From contig NZ_SHKR01000013.1 in the NCBI RefSeq assembly GCF_004217145.1, forward strand, positions 806,001 to 870,000: a stretch of DNA of 64,000 nt, written 5' to 3'. Positions within the stretch are counted from its first letter, which is position 1. Every line of letters starts with the position of its first letter. The notes beneath the pieces are model-generated. The model searched no databases. It was given only the letters and a program-made list of their open reading frames with translations, and was not told where the DNA came from. Origin of the DNA: Kribbella rubisoli (lineage in GTDB: Bacteria; Actinomycetota; Actinomycetes; Propionibacteriales; Kribbellaceae). Of the stretch, positions 22,808 through 31,407 are shown one piece after another. The position numbers and the translations under genes are program-made.

Positions 22808-24600
22808 GCCGCCTGGCGGTCCTGGACCGCCTTGATGCGCGGTACGTCGAGCTTGTCGGAACGGTCGAAGTTGTAGATGCCGTTCTCTTCCTGGAACACG
22901 TCGGTCAGCTGCGTGTAGCAGTAGCCGAACATCAGCTCGTTGTCGAGGAGGGCGTCGACCAGACCGGCGAAGCGGCTGTAGAACTCCTCCTCGTCCGCGA
23001 CGCGCTGACCGTAGCCCCAGGAGTCCGCGGAGTTCCCGCTCTTCCCGGCGGCAGCTTTCTCGGCGTTCCACCAGATGCCGCCGAACTCGCTGCAGAAGTA
23101 CGGCTGGCCGTCGTACGCGAGGGAGATCGGCTTGCCCTCGGGGCCGCCTGTGTTGCCGTACGGCTTGTTGTTGACCAGGTCCGCCATCTGCTCGGCGAAC
23201 TTGGCCGGGTCCTGCTCGTAGTTGTGCGAGTCCCAGACGTCGGTCTCCGGCACGCGGTGGCTGTAGCCGGACGCGTCCAGCACGGGACGGCTCGTGTCGG
23301 CGGCCTTGGTGGCGAGGAACATCGCGCGGGTGACGTCGTCGAGCTGGGTGATCCGGTCGTGCAGGAGCTGGTGCGTCTCGTTCAGCGGGCACCAGCCGAC
23401 GATGCTCGGGTGGCTGTAGTCGCGTTCGACCGCCTCGAGCCACTGGGCGACGTACGAGGCCGTCGGTTGCTGGTTGTCGTTGTCGGTGTGGCCGACGCCG
23501 GAACCCCAGTCGCCGAACTCGCCCCAGACCAGGTAGCCGAGCCGGTCGGCGTGGTACAGGAAGCGCTCCTCGAACACCTTCTGGTGCAGGCGCGCGCCGT
23601 TGAACCCGGCCGCCAGGCTGAGCTCGATGTCGCGGACCAGCGCCTCCTCGGACGGCGCGGTCATCAGGCTCTCCGGCCAGTATCCCTGGTCCAGCACGAG
23701 CCGCTGGTACACGTGCTTGCCGTTGATCAGGATCGCCTTGCCGTTGATGCTCACCGAGCGCAGGCCGGCATACGAGTCGGCACTGTCCTCAACGTTGCCG
23801 TCGGCATCGATCAGCTCGAGGCGTACGTCGTACAGGTGCGGGTCCGTGGTGTCCCAGAGGCGGACGCGGTCGGCCGGGATCTGCAGGGTCAGGCGCGGGG
23901 CGAGGTCGAGGTCGGCGCGTACGTCGGCCGTGGTGACCTCGCCGTCGGCGTCCTTGAGGGTGGCGCGGACCTTGTAGCCGGGCTTGTTCGCGGACACCGG
24001 TACTTCGAGGTGGAAGCTCGAGCCGGCGACGTCCGGGGTGATACGCGGGCGCTTCAGGTGGACCGTGGGCACTGCTTCGAGCCAGACGGTCTGCCAGATG
24101 CCGGTGGTGCGCGTGTAGAGGCAGCTGTGGTTGAAGTACAACTGGCTCTGCTTGCCGCGCGCCTGCGGACCGCGGTGGCTGTCCCGCGCGCGGACGACGA
24201 TCGTCGCCTCCTCGCCGGGAGCGGCGACGTGGCGGAGGTTGGCGCTGAACGGCGTGAAACCGCCGCGGTGCCGGACGACCTCGACGCCGTTCACCCAGAC
24301 GGTCGCGTCGTGGTCGACGGCCTGGAAGTGCAGCACGGCCTCCTTGCCGGCCCAGTCCGCGGGGATCGTGACGGTGGTGCGGTACCAGACCGCCTCCAGG
24401 AAGTCGACGTCCTCGATCCCGGACAACTCGGTCTCCGGCGCGAACGGTACGACGATCCGCTGCGGCAGTTCCCGATCCCGCAGCCCGCGCTCCAACCCGG
24501 AGTCCGACCGGTCGATCTCGAACTGCCAGTCACCGTTCAGATTCACCCACTCCGGACGAACGAACTGCGGACGCGGATACTCCGCACGAGGCTGCGACAT
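22792..24600 (-). CDS. Glycoside hydrolase family 2 protein (beta-galactosidase/beta-glucuronidase-like)
   Basis: The 602-residue protein has no signal peptide and is probably cytoplasmic. An N-terminal sugar-binding jelly roll (about 20-175) and an Ig-like domain (180-285) precede the TIM barrel. The acid/base is E408 in WCPLNETH and the nucleophile is E505 in YFCSEFGG. It should release beta-linked non-reducing sugars; galactose, glucuronate and mannose are all possible. The upstream gap (24601-24699) shows no clear operator. Neighbours are unrelated (YeiH exporter, methyltransferase). Confidence 0.92.
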   Translation of the reverse strand: MSQPRAEYPRPQFVRPEWVNLNGDWQFEIDRSDSGLERGLRDRELPQRIVVPFAPETELSGIEDVDFLEAVWYRTTVTIPADWAGKEAVLHFQAVDHDATVWVNGVEVVRHRGGFTPFSANLRHVAAPGEEATIVVRARDSHRGPQARGKQSQLYFNHSCLYTRTTGIWQTVWLEAVPTVHLKRPRITPDVAGSSFHLEVPVSANKPGYKVRATLKDADGEVTTADVRADLDLAPRLTLQIPADRVRLWDTTDPHLYDVRLELIDADGNVEDSADSYAGLRSVSINGKAILINGKHVYQRLVLDQGYWPESLMTAPSEEALVRDIELSLAAGFNGARLHQKVFEERFLYHADRLGYLVWGEFGDWGSGVGHTDNDNQQPTASYVAQWLEAVERDYSHPSIVGWCPLNETHQLLHDRITQLDDVTRAMFLATKAADTSRPVLDASGYSHRVPETDVWDSHNYEQDPAKFAEQMADLVNNKPYGNTGGPEGKPISLAYDGQPYFCSEFGGIWWNAEKAAAGKSGNSADSWGYGQRVADEEEFYSRFAGLVDALLDNELMFGYCYTQLTDVFQEENGIYNFDRSDKLDVPRIKAVQDRQAAYEKD

Positions 24601-24699
24601 GAACTCTCCCAGATGCTGATCTCGATGGGGACAGCACGACGGTACAACGTTGGAATGAACGCAGCAACGGGCCGTCAGGCACCAAATGGTTCCGGAGCG

Positions 24700-25434
24700 C
24701 TAGCTGCCTTCGGCCGTGAACAGTGCGGCGTTGAGGAAGTCGGGGGCGAAGGTGCCGGAGCGGTCCGGGTTTACGCCGCGGAGTTCGACCGGGCTGAGCG
24801 CGCCGAAGATTGTGCGGAGGTCGTCGAGCGAGAACGTCATGCCGCCGTACGTGTCGCCCGTCATGACGACGTCGAGGTCGCTGGGCGTATCCATGCGCTC
24901 CGCCGCGAAGGTGACGATGGCGAACCGGCCGCCGGGGCGGACCAGCGGAAGGAGCCGCTGGAGGTACGTGATCCGGCGGTGCGGTGCGATGTGGTGGAAG
25001 CAGCCTGAGTCGTACACCACGTCGAACGGACCGGCCGGCAGAGGATCTCGCAGTACGTCGAGCGCCGTCAGCGTGACTGTCGCCGGCATGCTCGGTCGGA
25101 GCTTGTCGAGCAGTTCGGCCGCGAGATCGACACCCTCGGCCGTCGCGCCCTGCTCGGCGAACCAGCGGGTGTTGCGGCCTCCGCCGCAGCCCACGTCGAG
25201 CACCCGCGCGCCGGAGAGTTCCCCGAGCAGACCGCGCTCGTGCCAGTCGACCAAGGGCTCGTCCGGCAACGGGCTTGTCAGCGGATGCCCGGGCGTGGTC
25301 AGCAACCCGGTCCAGTAGTCGGCCGCGGACGCATGAGCCCGATCGCCCCGACCGCTCGCCCCCACCACTCGATCCAGCACCTCGAGCAACTGATCAACCG
25401 TGGAGATACGCGCCGCCGTGCGCTCGTCAGTCAT
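24700..25434 (-). CDS. Class I SAM-dependent methyltransferase
   Basis: The 244-residue protein has motif I VLDVGCGGGRNTRWFAEQGA (residues 78-97), an acidic post-I position (EGVDLAAEL) and FDVVYDSGCFHHI as motif II. The C-terminal part (DLRTIFGALSPVELRGVNP) belongs to small-molecule methyltransferases of the Methyltransf_11/25 type. Substrate unknown. It is divergent from a second, unrelated methyltransferase at 25615. Confidence 0.88.
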   Translation of the reverse strand: MTDERTAARISTVDQLLEVLDRVVGASGRGDRAHASAADYWTGLLTTPGHPLTSPLPDEPLVDWHERGLLGELSGARVLDVGCGGGRNTRWFAEQGATAEGVDLAAELLDKLRPSMPATVTLTALDVLRDPLPAGPFDVVYDSGCFHHIAPHRRITYLQRLLPLVRPGGRFAIVTFAAERMDTPSDLDVVMTGDTYGGMTFSLDDLRTIFGALSPVELRGVNPDRSGTFAPDFLNAALFTAEGS

Positions 25435-25614
25435 CCGGCAACAAAACCAGATGATGGCGGGCGGCGAAACCCAATACGCTGGCGGTGATGGGACGTTTCT
25501 GAAGGCGTAGGTACGGCGGGTTGAGGCGGGCTCCGGTGGGAGTCGGCCGGCTTCGTCGTGCGTACGCCGCGCTTCGACTGTTCATGTCGATCGCGAGCCT
25601 TCAGGAGCCTTGTC

Positions 25615-26361
25615 GTGCCCTGCTGTACCGACCGTTTTGTCCTGCACACCATCGACGGCGCCGCCGATCTCCTCATCGAGGAGCTCCGGGCGATGTCGTC
25701 CGTCCATTCGATCCGCCAACTGTCCGCCGAGACTGTCGAATGCGCGGTCGACGGCCCGTTGGACGAACTCGTTGCCTGCGCTCTCTACTTCACCGTCATC
25801 GGCTCCGGCGATGCGCCGCTGTCCTGGATGCGGCGGTTCGGGCGGCTGGAACGGTTGCCATGGTCAACTAATCCGGTAGTTGCCGAGGTCATCGTCCGGC
25901 TGGCGAAGATCCGGCCGGGTCATCACGTCCTCGACCCGTTCTGTGGCACGGGGACGATCCTGCTGGCGGCACGGCGTCGTGCACCCGCCGCACACATCAT
26001 CGGAACGGATCACGACCCGCGCGCCCTCGCGATAGCAACCGCGAACGGATGTCACGAGCTCGCACAAGCCAAGGCGGACGCGCTTCCACTGCAAGACGGA
26101 AGTGTGGATCGCGTCGTCACGAATCTTCCGTTCGGCAAGCAGGTCGGCAGTCATGAGCTCAACCGCACGCTCTACCCGGCCGTCCTGCGCGAGCTCGACC
26201 GAGTACTCACCCCCGACGGCCGTGCCGTCCTCCTGACCGAGGACAAACGCCTGCTCCACAACGCGATCCAACGCCAGCGAGCCCTCAAGGTCGTCCGCCA
26301 ACGCCTCCTCAGATACAACGGAGCGACTCCAACGGCCTATGTCCTCACCCGCCCACGATGA
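25615..26361 (+). CDS. TRM11/RlmL-like RNA methyltransferase domain protein
   Basis: The GTG at 25615 has CAGGAG 7 bases upstream and gives 248 residues. It begins with a THUMP-like half (FVLHTIDGAADLLIEELRAM). The Rossmann methyltransferase domain has VLDPFCGTGTILLAA (about 103-117) and the motif IV NLPFGKQ, the N-(L)-P-(F)-G form typical of enzymes that methylate guanine exocyclic amines in tRNA or rRNA. The lack of further RNA-binding domains makes the exact target uncertain. Confidence 0.82.
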   Translation: MPCCTDRFVLHTIDGAADLLIEELRAMSSVHSIRQLSAETVECAVDGPLDELVACALYFTVIGSGDAPLSWMRRFGRLERLPWSTNPVVAEVIVRLAKIRPGHHVLDPFCGTGTILLAARRRAPAAHIIGTDHDPRALAIATANGCHELAQAKADALPLQDGSVDRVVTNLPFGKQVGSHELNRTLYPAVLRELDRVLTPDGRAVLLTEDKRLLHNAIQRQRALKVVRQRLLRYNGATPTAYVLTRPR

Positions 26362-26369
26362 GCTGAGAT

Positions 26370-26382
26370 GCGATAACATCGC
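26370..26382. promoter_or_regulatory. GCGAT-AAC-ATCGC operator upstream of the ArsR gene
   Basis: A perfect 5-bp inverted repeat with a 3-base spacer ends four bases before the ArsR start. This position suits autorepression by a metal-sensing ArsR protein. Confidence 0.55.
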
Positions 26383-26385
26383 CAA

Positions 26386-26733
26386 ATGACGATGAGTGCT
26401 GTCGGTGCGGACCTCGCGGTTGCGGCGTGTTTGTTCCATGGGTTCAGTGACGGGTCGCGGTTGGCGATCGTGCGGCATCTGGCGCTGGGTGAGCATCGGG
26501 TGGTCGAGCTGACGGAGCATCTCGGACTGGCGCAGTCGACGGTGTCCAAACATCTTGCGTGTCTGCGGGACTGCGGTCTCGTCGAGTCGCGTCCGCAAGG
26601 ACGGGCGTCGATGTTCAGCCTGTCGCACCCCGAGGCGACGATGGACCTGCTTGCCGCGGCCGAGCGCCTCCTCGGCCTGACCGGCGATGCCGTCGCTCTC
26701 TGCCCCAACTACGGACTGACGGCCGCGCCATGA
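26386..26733 (+). CDS. ArsR/SmtB metal-sensing repressor (CmtR-like)
   Basis: The 115-residue winged-helix protein reads FSDGSRLAIVRHLALGEHRVVELTEHLGLAQSTVSKHLACLRDCGLV. Cysteines C59 and C63 (ACLRDCG) and C106 (ALCPNYG) match the spacing of the Cd/Pb sensor CmtR (C57, C61, C102), so it probably senses a soft metal and releases DNA on binding. Its stop overlaps the start of the CDF transporter gene (ATGA, 26730-26733), giving a metal-inducible efflux operon. Confidence 0.9.
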   Translation: MTMSAVGADLAVAACLFHGFSDGSRLAIVRHLALGEHRVVELTEHLGLAQSTVSKHLACLRDCGLVESRPQGRASMFSLSHPEATMDLLAAAERLLGLTGDAVALCPNYGLTAAP

Positions 26734-27404
26734 CTGAGCCGATGCAGCTCGGCACCGCGGCCTCAGCTTGGGTCGTGGATCCGGCCGAACGCCGCCGGCT
26801 AGGCCGCCGCGCGCAGTTGCTGGCCGGCGCCTCCGTCACCTACAACGTGATCGAGGCCGTCGTCGCGATCACCTCAGGTCTGGTCGCCGGCTCGGTGGCC
26901 CTCGTCGGATTCGGCCTGGACTCGGTCGTCGAGGTCTCCAGCGGCCTGATCATTCTCTGGCAGTTCCGCCACCCCCTCCCGGAGTCCCGCGAACGCCGCG
27001 CCCTCCGCCTCTTCGCCTTCTCCTTCTTCGCCCTGGCCGCGTATGTCGGCTTCGAGTCGATCCGCACCTTGATCACCGGCGCCGACCCGCACACGTCGCC
27101 GGTGGGCATCGGCCTCGCGATCGCGTCGCTGATCGTGATGCCGTTCCTCTCCTGGGCCCAGCGCCGTACCGGAAGAGCGCTCGGCTCGAACGCCGTCGTC
27201 GCCGACTCGACCCAGACGCTCCTGTGCACCTATCTGTCTGCGGTCCTCCTGGTCGGACTGCTCCTCAATGCAACCCTCGGCTGGTCCTGGGCGGACCCGA
27301 TCGCCGGCCTGATCATCGCGGCGGTAGCTGTCCGCGAGGGCGTCGAGGCCTGGCGAGGCGAGGGCTGTTGCTCACCCCTCGGCGGCGCCTGCAAGGCCGA
27401 GTAG
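26730..27404 (+). CDS. Cation diffusion facilitator (metal efflux) transporter
   Basis: The 224-residue protein has about five to six hydrophobic segments. The CDF signatures are NVIEAVVAITSGLVAGSVALVGFGLDSVVEVSSG (membrane metal site D in LDSVVE) and ALGSNAVVADSTQTLLC (second D). It lacks a long cytoplasmic C-terminal domain and instead ends with a short Cys-rich tail (GCCSPLGGACKAE) that could bind the same soft metal as the coupled sensor. It probably exports metal against protons at the cytoplasmic membrane. The 3' end overlaps the convergent amidohydrolase gene by 33 bp. Confidence 0.88.
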   Translation: MTEPMQLGTAASAWVVDPAERRRLGRRAQLLAGASVTYNVIEAVVAITSGLVAGSVALVGFGLDSVVEVSSGLIILWQFRHPLPESRERRALRLFAFSFFALAAYVGFESIRTLITGADPHTSPVGIGLAIASLIVMPFLSWAQRRTGRALGSNAVVADSTQTLLCTYLSAVLLVGLLLNATLGWSWADPIAGLIIAAVAVREGVEAWRGEGCCSPLGGACKAE

Positions 27405-28256
27405 CCGCGCGCCGTTCTCCCAGCACACCGACCGCAGCCAGTCATCGCCGAGCTCCAACGCCTCGAGCACGTCCAGCTGTACGGCGTACTCGTACGGAAT
27501 GTTCGGGAAGTCGGTCCCGAGCACGATCCGGTCCTGGAGCTCAAGCAGCCGTGGGACCAACGAGCGGGGGAACGGCATCATCGCCTCGGTGAACGGCGTC
27601 AGCGCCATCGTCGTGTCCAGATGCACATTCGGGTACGACGTGAGCGCGAGATGCTCGGCGTACTCCGCCATCCCGAGATGAGCGATCACCGCGGTCAACC
27701 GGGGATGCCTGCGCAGGACCTCACCCATCGGCCCAGGACCGGTGTGCCGACCTGGGATCGGGCCGGAGCCGCAGTGCACGACGACCGGCGTACCGGCCTC
27801 GGCCAGCTGCCCCCACACATCGTCCAACTCACCGGACCGAGGATCGTAGTCGCCGACCTGCACGTGAACCTTGAAGATACGCGTCCCCAACTCCAACGCC
27901 TTGCGGACGTATCCGGCCGCTGTGGCCTCGGGAAAGAACGTCCCGCTCGCCACACACCCAGGCGTCACCGCCGCGAAGTCCCGGGCCCACTCGTTCAAGG
28001 ATGCAGCCATCCCCGGCTTGTGCGGATAAACCAACGCCGGAAACGCCCGAACCCCCAAAGCGTCCAGCGTCTTCAACCGCTCCTCGACCGACGTCCGGTA
28101 GGTGATCGGCCACGCGGTCCCGTAATGCTCCGATGCCTGATCGAAGTACGCCCAGACCGCATTCATCACCCGGTCCGGCAGGAAATGCACATGCACATCC
28201 ACCAGCCCGTCCAACCCGAGCCGCCGCCACCAGTCCGGTACCTCCGCGTCACGCAC
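27372..28256 (-). CDS. Amidohydrolase family protein (amidohydrolase-2 type)
   Basis: The GTG at 28256 gives 294 residues and lies 5 bases from the stop of the ATP-grasp gene. The TIM barrel shows the metal pair DVHVHFLP (residues 17-24), then VVVHCGSGP, AHLGMAEY and the late LGTDFPN aspartate. This is the amidohydrolase-2 or ACMSD-like group (decarboxylases, hydrolases of small carboxylates and lactones). It appears to be the last gene of an operon with an ATP-grasp enzyme and two esterases, so it may process the same product. Confidence 0.85.
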   Translation of the reverse strand: MRDAEVPDWWRRLGLDGLVDVHVHFLPDRVMNAVWAYFDQASEHYGTAWPITYRTSVEERLKTLDALGVRAFPALVYPHKPGMAASLNEWARDFAAVTPGCVASGTFFPEATAAGYVRKALELGTRIFKVHVQVGDYDPRSGELDDVWGQLAEAGTPVVVHCGSGPIPGRHTGPGPMGEVLRRHPRLTAVIAHLGMAEYAEHLALTSYPNVHLDTTMALTPFTEAMMPFPRSLVPRLLELQDRIVLGTDFPNIPYEYAVQLDVLEALELGDDWLRSVCWENGARLLGLAGAAEG

Positions 28257-28261
28257 GCCCT

Positions 28262-29497
28262 CTAGCCTGCCTGATCGGCCAGCCAGAGGTCGGTCAGGCC
28301 CTTGAAGTGAGCGTGGAACTTGTCCTGCTCGTGCTCCGGGTACGTCGCGACGACCGTCTCGCGCAGCAACCGGTCGAAGTCGGGGCCGGCGACCCATTCG
28401 CGGACGCGGAGGTCGAAGTCACCCAGGTGAGCGGCACACCATTCCTGGTACTTCGCGGTCTCGAAGTGCTCGTCCGCGAGCGCGAGGTACCCGTCGAGCT
28501 TCGCGTCGTAGTCCATGGACTCGTCGTCGGCGATCTCGAAGTAGCGCTCGGTACGGAGGTCGACCTTGCTGCGGCGGCCGGTGGCGAGTGAGAAGACCGA
28601 CCACTTCACCAGCGCACTGATCGCCCACGGGAAGTAGTAGTGCAGCGACGTGACCGCGACGTCGGGGCAGGCGTTGGCATAGTCGATCGGGTACACCTCG
28701 TCGCCCGCGACCAGCATCTCGCAGGAGTTGAACTCCCAGCCGAAGAACGCGTTCACGATCCGGCTGATCGCCACCGTCTGGTGTCCGGCCGACGGCGAAA
28801 GGAAGCCGTGCGAAACGGCGTACCGGTTGTGCATCGGCTCGTCGGGGCGGAAGTCCATCACCATCGTCTCGGCGCCGATCGACAGCGCGCGGGCGAACTT
28901 GTCGTACTCGACCGTGGCCTGCAGGTGCATCAGCATCTCGTCGGACTCGTCGTACGCGCGGTGCAGGTCGTCACGGTTGTTGATCCGCGACACCCCACGC
29001 CACCCGCCGCCGTCGAACGGCTTCATGTACAGCGGGTAGCCAAGGTCGTCAGCGATCGCGTCCAGGTCGAACGGCCGGTTGTACTTCGCCGACGTGTACG
29101 CCCAGCGCACGTTGTCGACCGGGTTCTTGTACGGCACCAGCACGGTCCGCGGGATCTTCAGCCCGAGCCGCAGCATCGCGCAGTACGCCGAGTGTTTCTC
29201 CATCGCCTGGAACGTGAACGGGGAGTTCAGCAGGTACGTGCCGTTCATCAGCGCGGCCTTCTTCAGCCACTCCCGCGGGTGGTAGTACCAGTACGCGAGC
29301 CGGTCGATCACCAGTCCGACCCGGACCGGATCGTTGAGGTCGAACGGCTCGATCGTCAGCCGCCGGGACCCGAACTCGTGCTCGTGGCCGTCGAGCGTGA
29401 CCGGCCCGACCCGCTGCAGCAACGCCTCGAACGCCTGCGGCCAGTCTTCCTCGGCGCCCAGCAACAACCCGATCAGATGGCGGGAACGGTCAGACAC
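28262..29497 (-). CDS. ATP-grasp enzyme, RimK-like, substrate unknown
   Basis: The GTG at 29497 has TAGGAG upstream. The 411-residue protein has an ATP-grasp core: a B-domain lysine region LGYPLYMKPFDGGGWRGVSRINN (about 155-177) and a C-terminal metal region with FFGWEFNSCEML and DYANACPD. ATP-grasp enzymes join a carboxylate to an amine or thiol through an acyl-phosphate. The N-terminal GLLLGAEEDWPQAFEALLQRVGP is a pre-ATP-grasp domain. It sits directly downstream of two alpha/beta-hydrolase esterase genes, suggesting a ligase-plus-esterase pathway of unknown product. Confidence 0.85.
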   Translation of the reverse strand: MSDRSRHLIGLLLGAEEDWPQAFEALLQRVGPVTLDGHEHEFGSRRLTIEPFDLNDPVRVGLVIDRLAYWYYHPREWLKKAALMNGTYLLNSPFTFQAMEKHSAYCAMLRLGLKIPRTVLVPYKNPVDNVRWAYTSAKYNRPFDLDAIADDLGYPLYMKPFDGGGWRGVSRINNRDDLHRAYDESDEMLMHLQATVEYDKFARALSIGAETMVMDFRPDEPMHNRYAVSHGFLSPSAGHQTVAISRIVNAFFGWEFNSCEMLVAGDEVYPIDYANACPDVAVTSLHYYFPWAISALVKWSVFSLATGRRSKVDLRTERYFEIADDESMDYDAKLDGYLALADEHFETAKYQEWCAAHLGDFDLRVREWVAGPDFDRLLRETVVATYPEHEQDKFHAHFKGLTDLWLADQAG

Positions 29498-29515
29498 AAG
29501 ATCTCCTACTGGATC

Positions 29516-29550
29516 GAGGAAAGGGAAGGAAGGAAAGAGGGGAGGGAGGT
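29516..29550 (+). other. 35-base homopurine run between esterase and ATP-grasp genes
   Basis: All 35 bases on the + strand are A or G, so the sense strand of the flanking minus-strand genes is a C/T run. It lies in the 63-base gap just upstream of the ATP-grasp ribosome-binding site. It could form triplex DNA or keep the leader RNA unstructured. Confidence 0.6.
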
Positions 29551-29560
29551 GGAAATCTCC

Positions 29561-30307
29561 TCAGCAGAATCGGGGCAGATGATGGGCGAGCTGCTGACGC
29601 CACCACGGCCAGTCGTGTGCTACGTCGTACCCCCACATGTCCAGCTCATGCGGGATGCCCCTGTCGGTCAGCACAGCATCGGTCGCGCGAGCCGACGGCA
29701 ACGACCCGGTCGGGTTCGTCTCCCAGTCACCTTGACCCACTGTGAGCAGGATGAACAGCCGCCCACGCAAATAGTCCAGATGCTCACCCGACAGGTTGGG
29801 CAGGTAGTCGGCCGGATTGTTGAAGTACGTCGCGTCGCCGCGCTCGCCCCACGCGTGCCAGCTGCTCGCGTCGTAGTTCCCGCTCTGACAGATCGCGACC
29901 GGGAACAGGTCTGCCCGCTTGAACGCGAAGTTCAACGCATGGAACGCGCCCAGGCTGCACCCGGTCGTGATGATGTCGCTGACCCCGGGCGAGTCGGCCC
30001 CGATCGCCGGGACGACCTGGTTCACGATCCAGGACTCGTACAGTTCGTGCCGGCGGGCGCGGTCCTCGAGCTGGATGCTCCGGTCGGACCAGCTGACGTG
30101 GTCGTACGAGTCGACGCAGTACAGCTTCACTCGCCCGGCCTCGATCAGGTCCGCGACGGCGTCGACCATGCCGTTGTTCTCGTAGTCCCAGGCCCGGCCC
30201 TGCTCGCTCGGAAAGACCAGCATCGGGCGGCCGAAATGCCCGTAGCGGATCACTGTTCCGGGGCGATCAAGCCCCGGTGCCTCCAACTCGGCCTGCTCCC
30301 GTTCCAT
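29561..30307 (-). CDS. Esterase family alpha/beta-hydrolase (COG4947-like)
   Basis: The 248-residue protein (ATG 30307; GTG 30316 is also possible) has the nucleophile elbow GCSLGAFHALNFAFKRADLF, with Ser near residue 117. The acid is probably in DWET or nearby, and the C-terminal His is in YDVAHDWPWWRQQL. YVGQ-like RYGHFGRPMLVFPSEQG near the start is typical of the COG4947 esterase group, whose natural substrates are unknown. It overlaps the next esterase gene upstream by about 40 bases and precedes the ATP-grasp gene, forming a tight set. Confidence 0.85.
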   Translation of the reverse strand: MEREQAELEAPGLDRPGTVIRYGHFGRPMLVFPSEQGRAWDYENNGMVDAVADLIEAGRVKLYCVDSYDHVSWSDRSIQLEDRARRHELYESWIVNQVVPAIGADSPGVSDIITTGCSLGAFHALNFAFKRADLFPVAICQSGNYDASSWHAWGERGDATYFNNPADYLPNLSGEHLDYLRGRLFILLTVGQGDWETNPTGSLPSARATDAVLTDRGIPHELDMWGYDVAHDWPWWRQQLAHHLPRFC

Positions 30308-31343
30308 CAGCCCCACCCCAGGTCTGCCGCAGAAGATCCGTCAGATCAGGATGAAGCACATCCCGCCAGGCTGTGAAGTTGTGCATGTCGGGTGTTTCGT
30401 CGAGTGTGACCTCGAGGCCGAGCTCGGCCAGCCGGGCGGCCATCACCCGGTTGTTGTGCACGTTCTCCTCGGTCGTCCCGGCGGTGATGCCGACCACCGG
30501 CGTACTCGGCGCCGTGGTTGCCGTCAGCACCTGCTCGACGAACGCCGTCACCTCGGCGTAGAACTCGAACCGCGACTCCTGCGGATCGGTCTCCGGCGTG
30601 AAGAACGACCCCGACTGCAGGAACAGCCCGTCGAACGTGCCCGGGTGGTTCCACTCCGCATGCAGCGCCGCCAACGCGCCCAGGCTCGCTCCCATCATCA
30701 CCGGCCTACGGCTCCGGTACTGCGCTTGCACGGCCGGCACCACGTACTGCGTCAAGGCGTCGGCGTACTGCGGATTCGCGGCGTACCAGAGGTTCCGGGC
30801 GGTCGGCTCGATCAGCGCGAGCCGGAACGGGGGGAGCGTGGATCCGGCGACCATCGCGCCGGCGTAGTGCAGGAGACCGGCGTACGAGGCGAACTCCGGA
30901 CCGTCGTGGGCGAGGAGGAGCGGCAGCTCGAACGTGGGTGCGATGCCTTCCGGCGCCCAGACCTGAAGGTTGATCGGGCCGACCGGCGACTCGGCCGTGA
31001 GTGGGATCAGCGTCGACGGGATCGGCGGCACGGTGAGCCAGGCGGGTTCGACGTACCCGGGCAAGGGCAACCAGGAATGCTGCCCGAACGCGCCGCCGAC
31101 GACCCGTGGGTTGGTCGGATCGGTCCGCATCCCCAGGTCGGCGATGTCGAACAGGTACTCCATCCGGTGCACCGACGGGCGCGGCAGCCGCAGTTCCCAG
31201 CCGTAGTCGACCGGTTTGAACTCGAGCAGCTCGGCCGGCAGGCCGAGCTCCTGCCACAACCGAACGCCCGTGAACGCATGCGCAGCGTCACCGAGGCGGA
31301 ACACCACCTCGGCCCCTTCGACCGCGCTCACGACATCAGGCAT
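30267..31343 (-). CDS. Enterochelin-esterase-like alpha/beta-hydrolase
   Basis: The 358-residue protein has an N-terminal beta-rich module (about 1-120: FRLGDAAHAFTGVRLWQ, WELRLPRPSVHRMEYLFDI) like the binding domain of Fes/IroE esterases. A catalytic domain follows with LLLAHDGPEFASYAGLL and the Ser elbow MMGASLGALAALHA near residue 219. A histidine late in MHNFTAWRD is the likely triad member. It resembles enterochelin-type esterases, but no siderophore genes are nearby. First gene of the esterase-esterase-ATP-grasp-amidohydrolase set. Confidence 0.86.
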   Translation of the reverse strand: MPDVVSAVEGAEVVFRLGDAAHAFTGVRLWQELGLPAELLEFKPVDYGWELRLPRPSVHRMEYLFDIADLGMRTDPTNPRVVGGAFGQHSWLPLPGYVEPAWLTVPPIPSTLIPLTAESPVGPINLQVWAPEGIAPTFELPLLLAHDGPEFASYAGLLHYAGAMVAGSTLPPFRLALIEPTARNLWYAANPQYADALTQYVVPAVQAQYRSRRPVMMGASLGALAALHAEWNHPGTFDGLFLQSGSFFTPETDPQESRFEFYAEVTAFVEQVLTATTAPSTPVVGITAGTTEENVHNNRVMAARLAELGLEVTLDETPDMHNFTAWRDVLHPDLTDLLRQTWGGADGTGAGRVGGTGA

Positions 31344-31407
31344 CCGACCACGGTACTGCCGGAAATCCTGACAGTGGATGTCAGTGATGACGTTCTATCG
31401 TGGGAAC

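Noticed and set aside
22549..25008. 819-residue open frame opposite the GH2 gene
   Set aside because: High-GC shadow: Val/Arg/Asp-rich, no motif, and the antisense GH2 frame has complete catalytic residues.
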